Assembly (NCBI GenBank): GCA_900637135.1
Contig: LR134353.1
Coordinates: forward strand, 4,712,001-4,776,000
Length of the DNA stretch: 64,000 nucleotides
Reading direction: 5' to 3'
DNA from: Mycolicibacterium flavescens
GTDB lineage: Bacteria; Actinomycetota; Actinomycetes; Mycobacteriales; Mycobacteriaceae
Shown here: positions 16,760 to 26,788 of the stretch, in pieces
How the letters are laid out: every line of letters starts with the position of its first letter
Position numbering within the stretch: position 1 is the first letter of the stretch
The notes under the pieces: model-generated
Seen by the model: the letters and a program-made list of their open reading frames with translations, nothing else
What the model was told of the DNA's origin: nothing
The model's database searches: none
Translations under genes and position numbers: made by a program

Positions 16760-17474
16760 CGCATGCCACCCGCGATCCGGCGTCACCGGTCGCCAGAGTG
16801 GCCGCATCCGGCGGCGGGTCACCGTTGACCTGCTGGTAGCGCTCCGGCGGAATGTTGGCGAAGTTGTCCGCCTTCTCGTGGATGATGATCGCGGTGCCCG
16901 CGCCCGACGTGAGTTCCTCGGCGGTGAACGCGTCGGTCGTCGTCAGGACCCTGGCCGAACCGTCCTCGCGGACCTGCAGCGACGTCAGGTCACCGCTCGC
17001 GGGATGACCGCTGTGGCCGGGCACCTGGAAGTGCCCACCCGCCGAGTTGAAGTTCCCCGGCGCGCCACCGGTGGGCGCGACCGAGTTGGCCTCGCACTTG
17101 CCGACCTGATGGATGTGCATGCCATGGAAGCCGGGCGTCAGCCTCCCGGGCGTGGTGGTCTCGACGCTGATCGTCGCGTAGCCGCCACTGAACTGGATGT
17201 CAGCGGTCGCCACCGGTGTGCCGTCCGCAAGCTTCAATTCGGCGGTGAGCGTTTCGCTTGCGCCCTGTCCTTCGCCCTGCCCTTGACCTTGGCCTTCTGC
17301 CTGCCCGCCGCCGTGACCACCGCCCTCACCCGGCGGGGCCGACGGAGGCGGAGATCCGGTCCAGACGGGCGGAGGGGTGCCCTGCACGTTGCTGGGCTCC
17401 TCGGGCGCCGCACAGGCGCTCAAGGCGAGTGCGGGGACAGCGAACAAGGCAGCGGCGGCGACGGTCTTGAACAT
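16740..17474 (-). CDS. sodC: Cu/Zn superoxide dismutase, lipoprotein
   Basis: 244 residues. Signal peptide MFKTVAAAALFAVPALALSA with lipobox LSAC (Cys21), so it is probably anchored on the outer face of the membrane. A low-complexity Gly/Gln/Glu linker lies at about 48-70 (GGGHGGG, then QGQGQGEGQG). The catalytic domain follows, with Cu ligands in GFHGMHIHQVGKCE, the zinc loop GGHFQVPGHSGHPASGDL and IIIHEKADNF. It dismutates extracytoplasmic superoxide. The ATG at 17474 is set by the lipoprotein signal. It lies 10 bases after virR and overlaps ybdK. Confidence 0.95.
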   Translation of the reverse strand: MFKTVAAAALFAVPALALSACAAPEEPSNVQGTPPPVWTGSPPPSAPPGEGGGHGGGQAEGQGQGQGEGQGASETLTAELKLADGTPVATADIQFSGGYATISVETTTPGRLTPGFHGMHIHQVGKCEANSVAPTGGAPGNFNSAGGHFQVPGHSGHPASGDLTSLQVREDGSARVLTTTDAFTAEELTSGAGTAIIIHEKADNFANIPPERYQQVNGDPPPDAATLATGDAGSRVACGVIRTG

Positions 17475-17484
17475 GTGCACGAGC

Positions 17485-17943
17485 CTAACCGGTGACCACC
17501 ACAATGACGCCCGGCGGTTGTTCGGCGAGTGCGGGCAATCGCGGTTCGACGGGCGCCTCGAGCAGACGTCCCACCTCTTCTGCGGCCTCCCGCTCGCCGG
17601 GCGCGTCGCTGAAGTACACGGTGGTGGCCGCCACGTCCGCCAGTTCGAGGTTGCCGGTCTCGGTGACGTTCCAGCCGGCCTCGCGCAGCCGTCCGGCCGT
17701 GCCCTCGGCCGCGCCCGCAACGGTGGAGATGTTGAAGACCCGGACCTCGGCATCGGCCGGTGCCGGCGCCTCCGACGTCGTGGTCGCGGTGGTCGTGGTC
17801 GCGGTCGCCAGCGGCGGCGCGTCCTCCTCGTCGCTGTCGGAACCCATCGCCTGAAACGCCACCAACAGGAAAACGACGCCAAGGAAGAGCAGCACCATCA
17901 CCATGGCGCGCAGGGGCAGCCCTGACGAATCTCGCTGGTTCAT
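17485..17943 (-). CDS. virR: LytR_C-domain membrane protein, VirR (Rv0431) homologue
   Basis: 152 residues. A short cytoplasmic N-terminus is followed by a single transmembrane helix at about 14-34 (AMVMVLLFLGVVFLLVAF), a Thr/Ala-rich linker, then a C-terminal LytR_C domain (VRVFNISTVAGAAEGTAGRL; GWNVTETGNLELADVAATTV). In M. tuberculosis VirR affects vesicle release and cell-wall organisation through interaction with LCP proteins. I chose the ATG at 17943 (MNQRD); a GTG three codons upstream is possible. It is in the operon with sodC, ybdK and the LON gene. Confidence 0.87.
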   Translation of the reverse strand: MNQRDSSGLPLRAMVMVLLFLGVVFLLVAFQAMGSDSDEEDAPPLATATTTTATTTSEAPAPADAEVRVFNISTVAGAAEGTAGRLREAGWNVTETGNLELADVAATTVYFSDAPGEREAAEEVGRLLEAPVEPRLPALAEQPPGVIVVVTG

Positions 17944-17983
17944 TGCGCCCACCTTATCGAGCGGGCCTCACGGCCCGGGAAAC

Positions 17984-18292
17984 TCAGGTGACGTCGAAGC
18001 CGAGACGGCGTGCCGCCCGCGCCTTCTGCCTGCTGGCCCTCAGTCGCCGCAACCGCTTGACCAGCATCGGATCGGCGGCGAGCGCCTCGGGTCGGTCGAC
18101 GAGCGCGTTCAGCACCTGGTAGTAGCGGGTGGCCGACATGGAGAACAGCTCCTTGATGGCGTCTTCCTTGGAGCCCGCGTATTTCCACCACTGCCGCTCG
18201 AACGCGAGAATGTCGTGCTCGCGTCGAGTCAGCCCGTCGGAGAGTTCAGAGTTGTCTCCGGATTGTTCAGTCCGCGCGATCGCGCCGTCCAT
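17984..18292 (-). CDS. DUF3263 helix-turn-helix-like protein, Rv0430 homologue
   Basis: 102 residues from the ATG at 18292, the same length as Rv0430, with GGAAGG upstream; an ATG at 18328 would add 12 residues. Contains LTRREHDILAFERQWWKYAG and SATRYYQVLNALVDRPEALA, the DUF3263 core, which resembles a sigma-70 region 4 or HTH fold. The tail is very basic (VKRLRRLRASRQKARAARR) and could bind nucleic acid. It is the first gene of the Rv0430-Rv0434 group, divergent from def. Function is unknown; DNA binding is inference. Confidence 0.85.
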   Translation of the reverse strand: MDGAIARTEQSGDNSELSDGLTRREHDILAFERQWWKYAGSKEDAIKELFSMSATRYYQVLNALVDRPEALAADPMLVKRLRRLRASRQKARAARRLGFDVT

Positions 18293-18415
18293 CTGGCTCT
18301 TGGACCCTTCCGACAACTTGAATGACATCGCTGTGGTTCGGCGCTCATTCAACCACGTGATGGGCTGATGAGCGGTTCGACATGCCCGCGAGTCGGGCAG
18401 CAAGGATTGCCGACT

Positions 18416-18421
18416 TAAGAT
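18416..18421 (+). promoter_or_regulatory. -10 box placing the def start codon at the transcript start
   Basis: TAAGAT (TAnnnT) ends 8 bases before the ATG of def at 18430. Transcription would begin within about two bases of the start codon, so def is predicted to be leaderless. No ribosome site precedes the ATG, which agrees. Confidence 0.55.
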
Positions 18422-18429
18422 TTTCGACT

Positions 18430-19023
18430 ATGGCAGTCGTTCCGATCCGCATCGTAGGAGATCCCGTCCTGCACACAGCCACCGAGCCCGTGCCGGTCGG
18501 TGAGGACGGTTCGCTGCCCGCCGATCTCGCGGATTTGATCGCCGACCTGTTCGACACGATGGACGCGGCGAACGGGGTTGGCTTGGCCGCGAACCAGATC
18601 GGCGTCTCCAAGCGGGTGTTCGTCTACGACTGCGCCGAGGTGCGCGGTCGCATCACGCGCCGCCGCGGTGTGGTCGTCAATCCGGTGTTGGAGACCTCCG
18701 AAGTTCCCGAGACCATGCCCGATCCGGACGATGACGACGAGGGTTGCCTTTCGGTGCCCGGGGAGTCGTTCCCGACGGGGCGGGCCGACTGGGCGAGGGT
18801 GACGGGGCTGGACGCCGAAGGCAATCCGATCACCCTCGAAGGCACCGACCTGTTCGCCCGGATGCTGCAGCACGAGACGGGTCACCTCGACGGCTTCCTT
18901 TACCTGGACCGCTTGGTCGGCAGGCATGCGCGCAGCGCCAAGCGTGCGGTGAAGTCGCACGGCTGGGGGGTGCCGGGGTTGTCGTGGATGCCCGGTAAGG
19001 ACCCCGATCCGTTCGGTCACTGA
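18430..19023 (+). CDS. def: Peptide deformylase
   Basis: 197 residues, the same length as M. tuberculosis Def. It removes the N-formyl group from nascent proteins using a bound metal. All three motifs are present: GVGLAANQ at 49-56, EGCLS with metal ligand Cys106, and QHETGH with ligands His148 and His152 and catalytic Glu149. The Asp-rich loop DPDDDDEG just before motif 2 is typical of mycobacterial Def. It is followed two bases later by the GNAT gene. Confidence 0.97.
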   Translation: MAVVPIRIVGDPVLHTATEPVPVGEDGSLPADLADLIADLFDTMDAANGVGLAANQIGVSKRVFVYDCAEVRGRITRRRGVVVNPVLETSEVPETMPDPDDDDEGCLSVPGESFPTGRADWARVTGLDAEGNPITLEGTDLFARMLQHETGHLDGFLYLDRLVGRHARSAKRAVKSHGWGVPGLSWMPGKDPDPFGH

Positions 19024-19025
19024 CC

Positions 19026-19919
19026 GTGCCCGCGCTGCCCGCGATCGGCACACGGGTGACCGTGCGTTACCGGCGGCCGGCCGGTTCGACACCCCCGCTG
19101 ACCGACGTGGTCGGTCATGTCGTCGACAACGGTGCGGCACTGGGGATTCGGACCAAACGGGGGGTCGTCGTACGGGTAGACCTCGGCGATGTCGTCGCCA
19201 TCAAGGAGCTGCCCGCCGCACCAGTGCGCACCGCCGACATCCGCAACGTCGAACACGCGGCGGCGTTGGCGTGGCCGGGTGTCGAGCAGGAATGGCTGGG
19301 CGGCTGGCTGCTGCGCGCCGCAGGACGCCACACGCACCGCGGCAATTCCGCTGTCCCGCTGGGCTTTGACGCCGACGCCACGGCCATTCCAACGATCATC
19401 AGCTGGTACGGCAAGCGGGGGCTGACGCCGTGGCTTTCCATACCCGATCGGCTGTTCCGCCCGATCCTAAAGTCGCCGCACCTCGAGACCGAGGTCATGA
19501 CAAGCGATTTGAGCGACACGGTGGTCGACGAACGCGTGACCCTGACCGCGACACCCGACGCCGCATGGCTGCACCTGTACCGCCGCGCCGTGCCTGTCGA
19601 CGTGCTGACCGCCGTCATCGACGGTGAGGTCGCGTTCGCGACGATCCCCGGTGCGGCCGTCGGCAGGGCCGCCGTGACGACGGCGCCGTGCGGCCGGCGC
19701 TGGGTCGGGCTGTCGGCGGTGCGGGTCGACGAGCGGGCCCGCGGTGCGGGTCTGGCGCGCGCACTGTGTTCGACGCTGTTGGGTTGGGGGACCCAGCGGG
19801 GTGCGACCGGCGGCTACGCGCAGGTGCTGGTCGACAACGCGGTGGCCCTCGGCCTCTACAGGTCGATGGGATTCCAGACGCAGCACCGCAGCCGCTATGT
19901 CGACGCTCGTAGCATGTAA
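19026..19919 (+). CDS. GNAT-family acetyltransferase, Rv0428c homologue
   Basis: 297 residues. An N-terminal small beta-barrel-like region (about 1-60, GTRVTVRYRRPAGSTPPLTDV) precedes the GNAT domain. The acetyl-CoA loop lies near 235-250 (VRVDERARGAGLARALCSTL), with the late motif NAVALGLYRSMGFQTQHRSRY. The GTG start at 19026 is two bases after the def stop. The substrate is unknown; position next to def might suggest N-terminal protein processing, but that is speculation. Confidence 0.88.
   Translation: MPALPAIGTRVTVRYRRPAGSTPPLTDVVGHVVDNGAALGIRTKRGVVVRVDLGDVVAIKELPAAPVRTADIRNVEHAAALAWPGVEQEWLGGWLLRAAGRHTHRGNSAVPLGFDADATAIPTIISWYGKRGLTPWLSIPDRLFRPILKSPHLETEVMTSDLSDTVVDERVTLTATPDAAWLHLYRRAVPVDVLTAVIDGEVAFATIPGAAVGRAAVTTAPCGRRWVGLSAVRVDERARGAGLARALCSTLLGWGTQRGATGGYAQVLVDNAVALGLYRSMGFQTQHRSRYVDARSM
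19910..19915 (+). promoter_or_regulatory. Candidate -10 box for xthA inside the GNAT 3' end
   Basis: TAGCAT lies 7 bases before the ATG of xthA at 19923 and overlaps the last codons of the GNAT gene. It would give a leaderless xthA transcript separate from def-GNAT read-through. Confidence 0.45.
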
Positions 19920-19922
19920 GCC

Positions 19923-20738
19923 ATGCGGATCGCCACTTGGAACGTCAACTCGATTCGGGCTCGGGTCGAACGGGTCACCGACTGGCTCGAGCGAGCCGAC
20001 GTCGACGTGCTGGCGATGCAGGAGACCAAGTGCAACGACGAGCAATTCCCGGTCATGCCCTTCCTGGCCGCCGGCTATGAGGTGACCCACTGCGGCTTCA
20101 ACCAGTGGAACGGCGTGGCGATCGCGTCCCGCGTCGGGATCGAGGACGTGCAGGTGGGCTTCGACGATCAGCCGACCTGGAGCGACAAGCCCGACGTGGA
20201 GGCGGCCGCCGAAGCCCGCGCCCTCGGCGCCACCTGCAACGGAGTCCGGGTGTGGAGCCTGTACGTGCCGAACGGCCGGTTCGTCGGCTCACCGCACTAC
20301 GCGTACAAGCTGGAATGGCTTGCCGCGCTCCGCAATACGGCACACAAGTGGTTGTCCGATGACCCGACCGCGCAGATCGCGCTCGTCGGGGACTGGAACA
20401 TCGCGCCGACCGACGAGGACGTCTGGAGCGTCGAGTTCTACCAAGGCAGCACCCACGTCACCGCACCAGAACGCGAGGCGTTCAGCGCGGTGGTGGAAGC
20501 GGGTTTCGCCGATGTGGTGCGGCCGTTCACTCCCGGACCGGGGGTCTACACCTACTGGGACTACACACAGCTGCGGTTTCCGAAGAACCGCGGCATGCGC
20601 ATCGATTTCATCCTCGGCTCACCCGCGCTCGCCGACCGCGTCACGCACGCCGAGATCGTCCGCGATGAACGCAAGAGCGGCAAGGACCGCATCGGAGCGC
20701 CCAGCGATCACGCCCCGGTGTTGATCGAACTGGGGTGA
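19923..20738 (+). CDS. xthA: Exodeoxyribonuclease III (AP endonuclease)
   Basis: 271 residues, EEP fold. It removes abasic sites and 3' blocks during base-excision repair. Catalytic motifs in order: WNVNSIRARVE near the N-terminus, MQETKCND (metal-binding Glu), SLYVPNG, GDWNIAPTD (Asp/Asn), MRIDFILGS and SDHAPV (catalytic His). The ATG is at 19923, three bases after the GNAT stop. Confidence 0.95.
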   Translation: MRIATWNVNSIRARVERVTDWLERADVDVLAMQETKCNDEQFPVMPFLAAGYEVTHCGFNQWNGVAIASRVGIEDVQVGFDDQPTWSDKPDVEAAAEARALGATCNGVRVWSLYVPNGRFVGSPHYAYKLEWLAALRNTAHKWLSDDPTAQIALVGDWNIAPTDEDVWSVEFYQGSTHVTAPEREAFSAVVEAGFADVVRPFTPGPGVYTYWDYTQLRFPKNRGMRIDFILGSPALADRVTHAEIVRDERKSGKDRIGAPSDHAPVLIELG

Positions 20739-20800
20739 CCGCGACGGTCCACTTCCGACGATTCTCCCGTTGCCCCTTCCCGATTCCTCCGCGTCTGCGC

Positions 20801-20806
20801 TAGCGT
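20801..20806 (+). promoter_or_regulatory. -10 box for the thiC riboswitch transcript
   Basis: TAGCGT lies about 7 bases ahead of the expected 5' end of the TPP aptamer, so the riboswitch would begin almost at the transcript start. No clear -35 is seen. Confidence 0.5.
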
Positions 20807-20812
20807 GGCAGG

Positions 20813-20906
20813 CGTCCACACACGGGAGCGCGCACCAGCGCGCTGAGAGGACGGGTGGGCCCGTCGACCGTACGAACCTGACCGGGTAATGCCGGCGTAG
20901 GGAGAT
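20813..20906 (+). ncRNA. TPP riboswitch (THI box) upstream of thiC
   Basis: Conserved aptamer elements appear in order: a GC-rich hairpin ending in GCGCTGAGAGG (about 20839-20850), then GAACCTGACCGGGTAATGCC, GGCGTAGGGAGA. These are the P2/J2-3 CTGAGA and P4-P5 ACCTGA...GGxTAATGCCxGCGTAGGGA signatures. The 3' GGGAGA also serves as the thiC ribosome site, so TPP binding probably blocks translation. No poly-U terminator is visible between aptamer and start codon. Confidence 0.95.
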
Positions 20907-20913
20907 AGCTCAA

Positions 20914-22553
<1,640 letters not shown>

Positions 22554-22557
<4 letters not shown>

Positions 22558-23390
22558 CCTACCTACCACTGCCGCCGCCCCGTACCACCCCGGTGCGGGT
22601 GATGACGATCGCCGGATCCGATTCTGGCGGAGGCGCGGGAATCCAGGCCGACATGCGCACGTTCGCTCTGCTCGGGGTTCACGGCCTGGTTGCGGTCACC
22701 GCCGTCACCGTTCAGAACTCGGTCGGGGTCAAGGGTTTTCACGAGATTCCCCTCGACGTCATCGCAGGACAGATCGAAGCCGTGACCTCCGACATCGGCG
22801 TGCAGGCAGCCAAGACGGGGATGCTGGCGTCATCGGAGATCATCGACACCGTCGCCGAAACCTGGCGCGCACAGGGCATGGCCGGTTCGGTGCCTTTGGT
22901 CGTCGACCCTGTGTGCGCCTCCATGCACGGTGATCCCCTTTTGCATCCCAGTGCGCTGGATTCACTGCGGGCACAACTGTTCCCGTTGGCGACACTGGTG
23001 ACACCGAACCTCGACGAGGTGCGCCTGCTCACCGACATCGAGGTCATCGACCCCTCATCCCAGCGGGAGGCGGCCCGCGCACTGCACGCACTCGGACCGC
23101 AGTGGGCACTGGTCAAGGGAGGCCACCTGCGAGCGTCGGCGCAGAGCCCCGATCTGCTGTTCGGCGGCACCGAGTTCCACGAATTCGACGCCACGCGCAT
23201 CGACACCGGCCACGACCACGGCGCCGGTGACACGTTGGCCGCAGCCATCGCCAGCGCGCTGGCACACGGCTATTCGGTACCCGACGCCGTCGCGTTCGGT
23301 AAACGCTGGGTCACCGAATGTCTGCGTGCCGCTTACCCGTTGGGACGCGGTCACGGCCCGGTGTCGGCGCTGTTCAGGCTCACCGAGTGA
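22554..23390 (+). CDS. thiD: Hydroxymethylpyrimidine/phosphomethylpyrimidine kinase
   Basis: 278 residues, ribokinase fold. It phosphorylates HMP-P to HMP-PP for coupling by ThiE. Motifs: TIAGSDSGGGAGIQADMRTF, VVDPVCAS, TPNLDEVRLL, and the catalytic anion-hole region HDHGAGDTLAAAIASALA. The ATG at 22554 overlaps the thiC stop. It is followed by the hydrolase with a GTGA overlap, so thiC, thiD and the hydrolase share the TPP-controlled transcript. Confidence 0.96.
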
Positions 23391-24010
23391 ACCTCGAACC
23401 GATCGCGGGTGTCGCCCACGAACCCGACGCCGACCCCGCCGGTGTCGTCGTCCTCACCCACGGCGCCGGCGGCAGCAGGGAAGCACCGCTACTCAAGAGG
23501 CTCTGTGACGAGTGGGCCGGACGCGGTTGGCTTGCGGTGCGCTACAACCTGCCCTACCGGCGCCGCCGGCCCAAGGGCCCGCCGTCTGGATCCGCCAAGG
23601 TCGACCAGGAGGGAGTGATCGAGGCCATCGACGTCGCCCGCACGCTCGCCGACGGCCCCGTCATCGCGGGCGGGCACTCCTACGGCGGGCGGATGACATC
23701 GATGGCGGTGGCCGACGGAGCAGCCCACATCGACGTTCTGACACTGTTCTCGTATCCACTTCATCCGCCCGGAAAGCCCGAACGCGCACGCACCGAACAT
23801 CTTCCGCGCATCACGGTACCCACGGTGTTCACGCACGGCACCGCCGACCCGTTCGGATCGATCGACGAACTCCGGTCCGCCGCCGCCCTGATCGGCGCAC
23901 CCGCCGAGGTCGTCGAGATCACCGGCGCCCGCCACGATCTGGTCTCCAAGACACTCAATGTGCCTGCGCTGGCTGTGGATGCGGCATTACGGTTGTCGGG
24001 TGCGTCCTAG
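23387..24010 (+). CDS. Alpha/beta hydrolase (Rv0421c homologue)
   Basis: 207 residues. Oxyanion region VVVLTHGAGGSREAPLL, nucleophile elbow GGHSYGGRM (Ser), acid in THGTADPFG and His in GARHDL. It resembles the KANL3/Tex30-like or dienelactone-hydrolase group and has no signal peptide. The GTG start at 23387 overlaps the thiD stop. A substrate cannot be inferred; the link to thiamine genes is conserved in M. tuberculosis (Rv0421c-thiD-thiC). Confidence 0.87.
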   Translation: MNLEPIAGVAHEPDADPAGVVVLTHGAGGSREAPLLKRLCDEWAGRGWLAVRYNLPYRRRRPKGPPSGSAKVDQEGVIEAIDVARTLADGPVIAGGHSYGGRMTSMAVADGAAHIDVLTLFSYPLHPPGKPERARTEHLPRITVPTVFTHGTADPFGSIDELRSAAALIGAPAEVVEITGARHDLVSKTLNVPALAVDAALRLSGAS

Positions 24011-24449
24011 CAACTGGGTGATCGTCGCGGTTGTCGTGATCGGCATCGGCGCCCTGGCTGCGATCGGTTGGTTCTACATCGTCGAACCACGCATGACGAC
24101 GACGGTGCGCGCCGATCTCCTACGGCTCGGAGATTGCGTGCGCACGCGTGAGTCCGACGTTCTGCCGCAGGAAGTCAAGCGAGTGGACTGCGACGGTCCC
24201 CACTACGGAGAGGTGTTCGCGATCCTGCGCGCGCCCGATGCGCCGGAGTATCCCGGCGAGGACGCCTTGAGAAGGATCGGCGATCAGTGCAGTGGCAAGT
24301 TCTTCGACTACGCGCCGAATATCCCCGAGGGGCCGACCTTTCGGCTCGCGATCGGTTATCCGAGTGCGCAGGCATGGTCGGAGGGGGCGCGGTCGGTGGT
24401 CTGCGTCGCGATGGCCAAGAACGAGCGCTGGGGTTCGATCCGCAGCTAG
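24000..24449 (+). CDS. Membrane-anchored septum-formation-domain protein (Rv0420c homologue)
   Basis: 149 residues from the GTG at 24000, overlapping the hydrolase stop. An N-terminal anchor at about 6-28 (VIVAVVVIGIGALAAIGWFYI) is followed by an extracytoplasmic domain with two Cys pairs (GDCVRT, VDCDGPHYGEVFAIL, IGDQCSGKF, SVVCVAM). The CxxPHxGEVFA pattern is that of the Septum_form family. The name comes from a Corynebacterium protein linked to septation; the biochemistry is unknown. An upstream ATG at 23982 is a less likely start. Confidence 0.78.
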   Translation: MRPSNWVIVAVVVIGIGALAAIGWFYIVEPRMTTTVRADLLRLGDCVRTRESDVLPQEVKRVDCDGPHYGEVFAILRAPDAPEYPGEDALRRIGDQCSGKFFDYAPNIPEGPTFRLAIGYPSAQAWSEGARSVVCVAMAKNERWGSIRS

Positions 24450-24477
24450 AAGGCGGTGACCGCGATACGGTTGCCGC

Positions 24478-25239
24478 GTGACAACGCCGCCGGGTCCTCC
24501 CCCGCCGTACGGACCACCGCCGTCCTACGGCGGGCAGCCGCCCGATCCGTATCCGCCGCCGGGGTCCGCGTACCCGCCGCCGCCACCCCCGCCGAGCTAC
24601 CCGCCACCGCCCCCACCGAACTACCCACCACCGCCGCCGCCCCCGTACGCGCAACAGGGGTCCTATTACGCGCCGCCCCAAGATCGCCCCACGAACTGGT
24701 GGGCCATCGTTTCGCTGGTCTTCGGCCTACTCGGCGGCGTTCTGATCAGCGTCGTCTGCGGCATCGTCGGCTTGAAGAAAGCCAGGGAGGGCCAGGGCGG
24801 CCGCGGCTTGGCGATAGCGGGGCTGGTGCTGTCGGCGCTGTGGGCTGCGGTGGCCGTCGTCGCCCTGCTGGTGTACTTCCTCATCGGCAACGGCACGGTG
24901 ACCGCGATCGACGTCAAGGAGGGCGACTGCCTGGCCGAGATCCCGGCCAATACCCGGGTGCTGACCGTGAAGACGATCGGATGTGACGAGGCCCACGCAG
25001 GTGAGGTGTTCGCGGTCCTCCAGATGCCCGACGACGAGTTTCCCGGCCAGGCGGCGATCGACGCCTACGCCGAGAAGTGCAGCCCCGAATTGGCCGCTTA
25101 CGCGCCGGAAGCGATGACAGACAGTTCCGTTCAGCTGTATGTGCTCTATCCCACGGCCGAAACCTGGGAGCAGGGTGACCGGGCCGTTACCTGCATTGCG
25201 ACGCTCGATCCGCCGCGAACCGGCTCGCTAAAGGGCTGA
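24478..25239 (+). CDS. Proline-rich DUF4190/septum-formation-domain membrane protein
   Basis: 253 residues. The first 65 are an intrinsically disordered Pro/Tyr-rich tract with repeated YPPPPPP-like blocks. Two transmembrane helices follow (about 72-94 and 104-130, DUF4190-like WAIVSLVFGLLGGVLISVVCGIVG), then an external Septum_form domain with the Cys/His pattern of the gene upstream (EGDCLAEI, IGCDEAHAGEVFAVL, EKCSPEL, VTCIATL). The GTG at 24478 is 28 bases after its paralogue-like neighbour. Pro-rich N-termini like this are common on mycobacterial cell-envelope and division proteins. Confidence 0.82.
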   Translation: MTTPPGPPPPYGPPPSYGGQPPDPYPPPGSAYPPPPPPPSYPPPPPPNYPPPPPPPYAQQGSYYAPPQDRPTNWWAIVSLVFGLLGGVLISVVCGIVGLKKAREGQGGRGLAIAGLVLSALWAAVAVVALLVYFLIGNGTVTAIDVKEGDCLAEIPANTRVLTVKTIGCDEAHAGEVFAVLQMPDDEFPGQAAIDAYAEKCSPELAAYAPEAMTDSSVQLYVLYPTAETWEQGDRAVTCIATLDPPRTGSLKG

Positions 25240-25269
25240 CGCCTCCCCGATACTGCCTGGTCGCTGCGG

Positions 25270-25275
25270 TACCGT
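25270..25275 (+). promoter_or_regulatory. Candidate -10 box for the monooxygenase gene
   Basis: TACCGT lies 6 bases before the ATG at 25282, giving a predicted leaderless transcript. No ribosome site is present between them. Confidence 0.45.
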
Positions 25276-25281
25276 TTTCCT

Positions 25282-26769
25282 ATGACTTCGGAACTACTCG
25301 ACGCCGTCATCGTCGGCGCGGGTTTCGGGGGGATCGGCGCGGCCATCCAGCTCAAGCGGATGGGATATCAGGACTTCGTCATCCTCGACCGCGAGGACGA
25401 CCTGGGCGGCACCTGGCACGTCAATCGTTACCCCGGGTTGGCGGTCGATGTGCCGACGACCACCTACTCGTATTACTTCGAGCCCAACCCGAACTGGTCG
25501 CGGCTGTACTCCACCGGTGACGAGATCAAGCAGTACGCCGCTGACGTCGCCGACAAGTACGACGTGCGTAAGCACATGCGGTTCAACACGCTCGTCGAGG
25601 GCGCCTGCTGGGATGAGGAAACCGAGGTGTGGCGGGTCACGCTGGCCGGTGGCGAAACACTGTCGGCGCGCTACCTGATCACAGCCACCGGGTTCCTGTC
25701 GCAGCCGAACATCCCCGAGATTCCGGGTATCGAGAGTTTCGCGGGCAGGATCATCCACACCGCCGCGTGGGACAACACCTACGACCTCGATGGCCGTCGG
25801 GTGGCGGTCATCGGCACCGGTGCGACCGCGGTGCAGCTGATTCCGGAATTGGCCAAGAAAGCGGCCGACCTGAACGTCTACCAGCGCACGCCGGTCTGGG
25901 TGGTACCCAGACTCGACTTCCCCATACCCAAGCCCGTCAAGCGGTTGTTCTCCCGGGTGCCCTTGACGCAGCGCGCACTTCGGGCCGTCACCGACGTGAT
26001 CTATGAGTTCTTTCTTTTCGTCGGGCTCCGCCACCGACAGCTCCTGTTCCGGCGCCTGAACGTTGCGGCGTCCGACGTGGCCAAGATGCATCGGTTCTTG
26101 TCCGTGCGCGATCGCGAGCTGCGGATGCAGTTGACCCCCGACTACGACTTCGGCTGCAAACGCCCGACGTTCTCCAACAGCTACTACCGGGTTTTCACCA
26201 AACCGAATGTGCACCTGCGGAATTCGGAGATCGAGCGCATCGAACCCGACGGCGTCGTCTCGACCGACGGAACGAAGGCCCAGATCGACACGCTTGTGCT
26301 GGCGACGGGCTTCGATCTGTGGGAGGCGAACATCCCGGCAATCGAGATCATCGGGCGCAAGGGGCGCAACCTGGGGAAGTGGTGGCGCGACACGAGGTTT
26401 CAGGCTTATCAGGGCGTCACGGTGCCCTACTTCCCCAACTATCTCAGTATGGCAAGCCCCTATGCCTTTCTCGGGCTGAATTTCTTCAACACGGTGGAAT
26501 ACCAGATGCGCCACATGGATCGGCTGTTCGGCGAGATGAAGCGCCGGGGTGCAACGACATTCGAGGTCACCGAGGACGCCAACGCTCGCTACCTCGACCG
26601 GATGACCAAGCTCATGGGCAACTCGGTGTTTATGGCGGGCAACTGCGCGGATTCACGGTCGTACTATTTCGACCCCAACGGTGAGGCCACGTTGCTGCAG
26701 CCGGTGGCGACCCGCAGAGCCATCAAAGAGGCGTCACAGTATCCTCTGAGCGACTATCGAATTGCGTGA
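25282..26769 (+). CDS. FAD-dependent Baeyer-Villiger-type monooxygenase
   Basis: 495 residues. FAD site GAGFGGIGAA at 12-21, LDREDDLGGTWHVNRYPGL, the BVMO fingerprint FAGRIIHTAAW at 153-163, NADPH site VIGTGATAVQ near 175, and the second dinucleotide motif LATGFD. Such enzymes insert oxygen next to a ketone or oxidise sulphur or nitrogen; mycobacterial members include EthA, MymA and Rv0892, the last of the same length. The substrate is unknown. It is the first of an accessory block not found at this site in M. tuberculosis; a small membrane protein follows 19 bases later. Confidence 0.93.
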   Translation: MTSELLDAVIVGAGFGGIGAAIQLKRMGYQDFVILDREDDLGGTWHVNRYPGLAVDVPTTTYSYYFEPNPNWSRLYSTGDEIKQYAADVADKYDVRKHMRFNTLVEGACWDEETEVWRVTLAGGETLSARYLITATGFLSQPNIPEIPGIESFAGRIIHTAAWDNTYDLDGRRVAVIGTGATAVQLIPELAKKAADLNVYQRTPVWVVPRLDFPIPKPVKRLFSRVPLTQRALRAVTDVIYEFFLFVGLRHRQLLFRRLNVAASDVAKMHRFLSVRDRELRMQLTPDYDFGCKRPTFSNSYYRVFTKPNVHLRNSEIERIEPDGVVSTDGTKAQIDTLVLATGFDLWEANIPAIEIIGRKGRNLGKWWRDTRFQAYQGVTVPYFPNYLSMASPYAFLGLNFFNTVEYQMRHMDRLFGEMKRRGATTFEVTEDANARYLDRMTKLMGNSVFMAGNCADSRSYYFDPNGEATLLQPVATRRAIKEASQYPLSDYRIA

Positions 26770-26788
26770 GCAGAGAGGAACACCGGCT

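Noticed and set aside
16740..17882. Longer 380-residue frame extending sodC upstream
   Set aside because: The extension reads through virR out of frame. The lipoprotein signal at the ATG 17474 fixes the true start.
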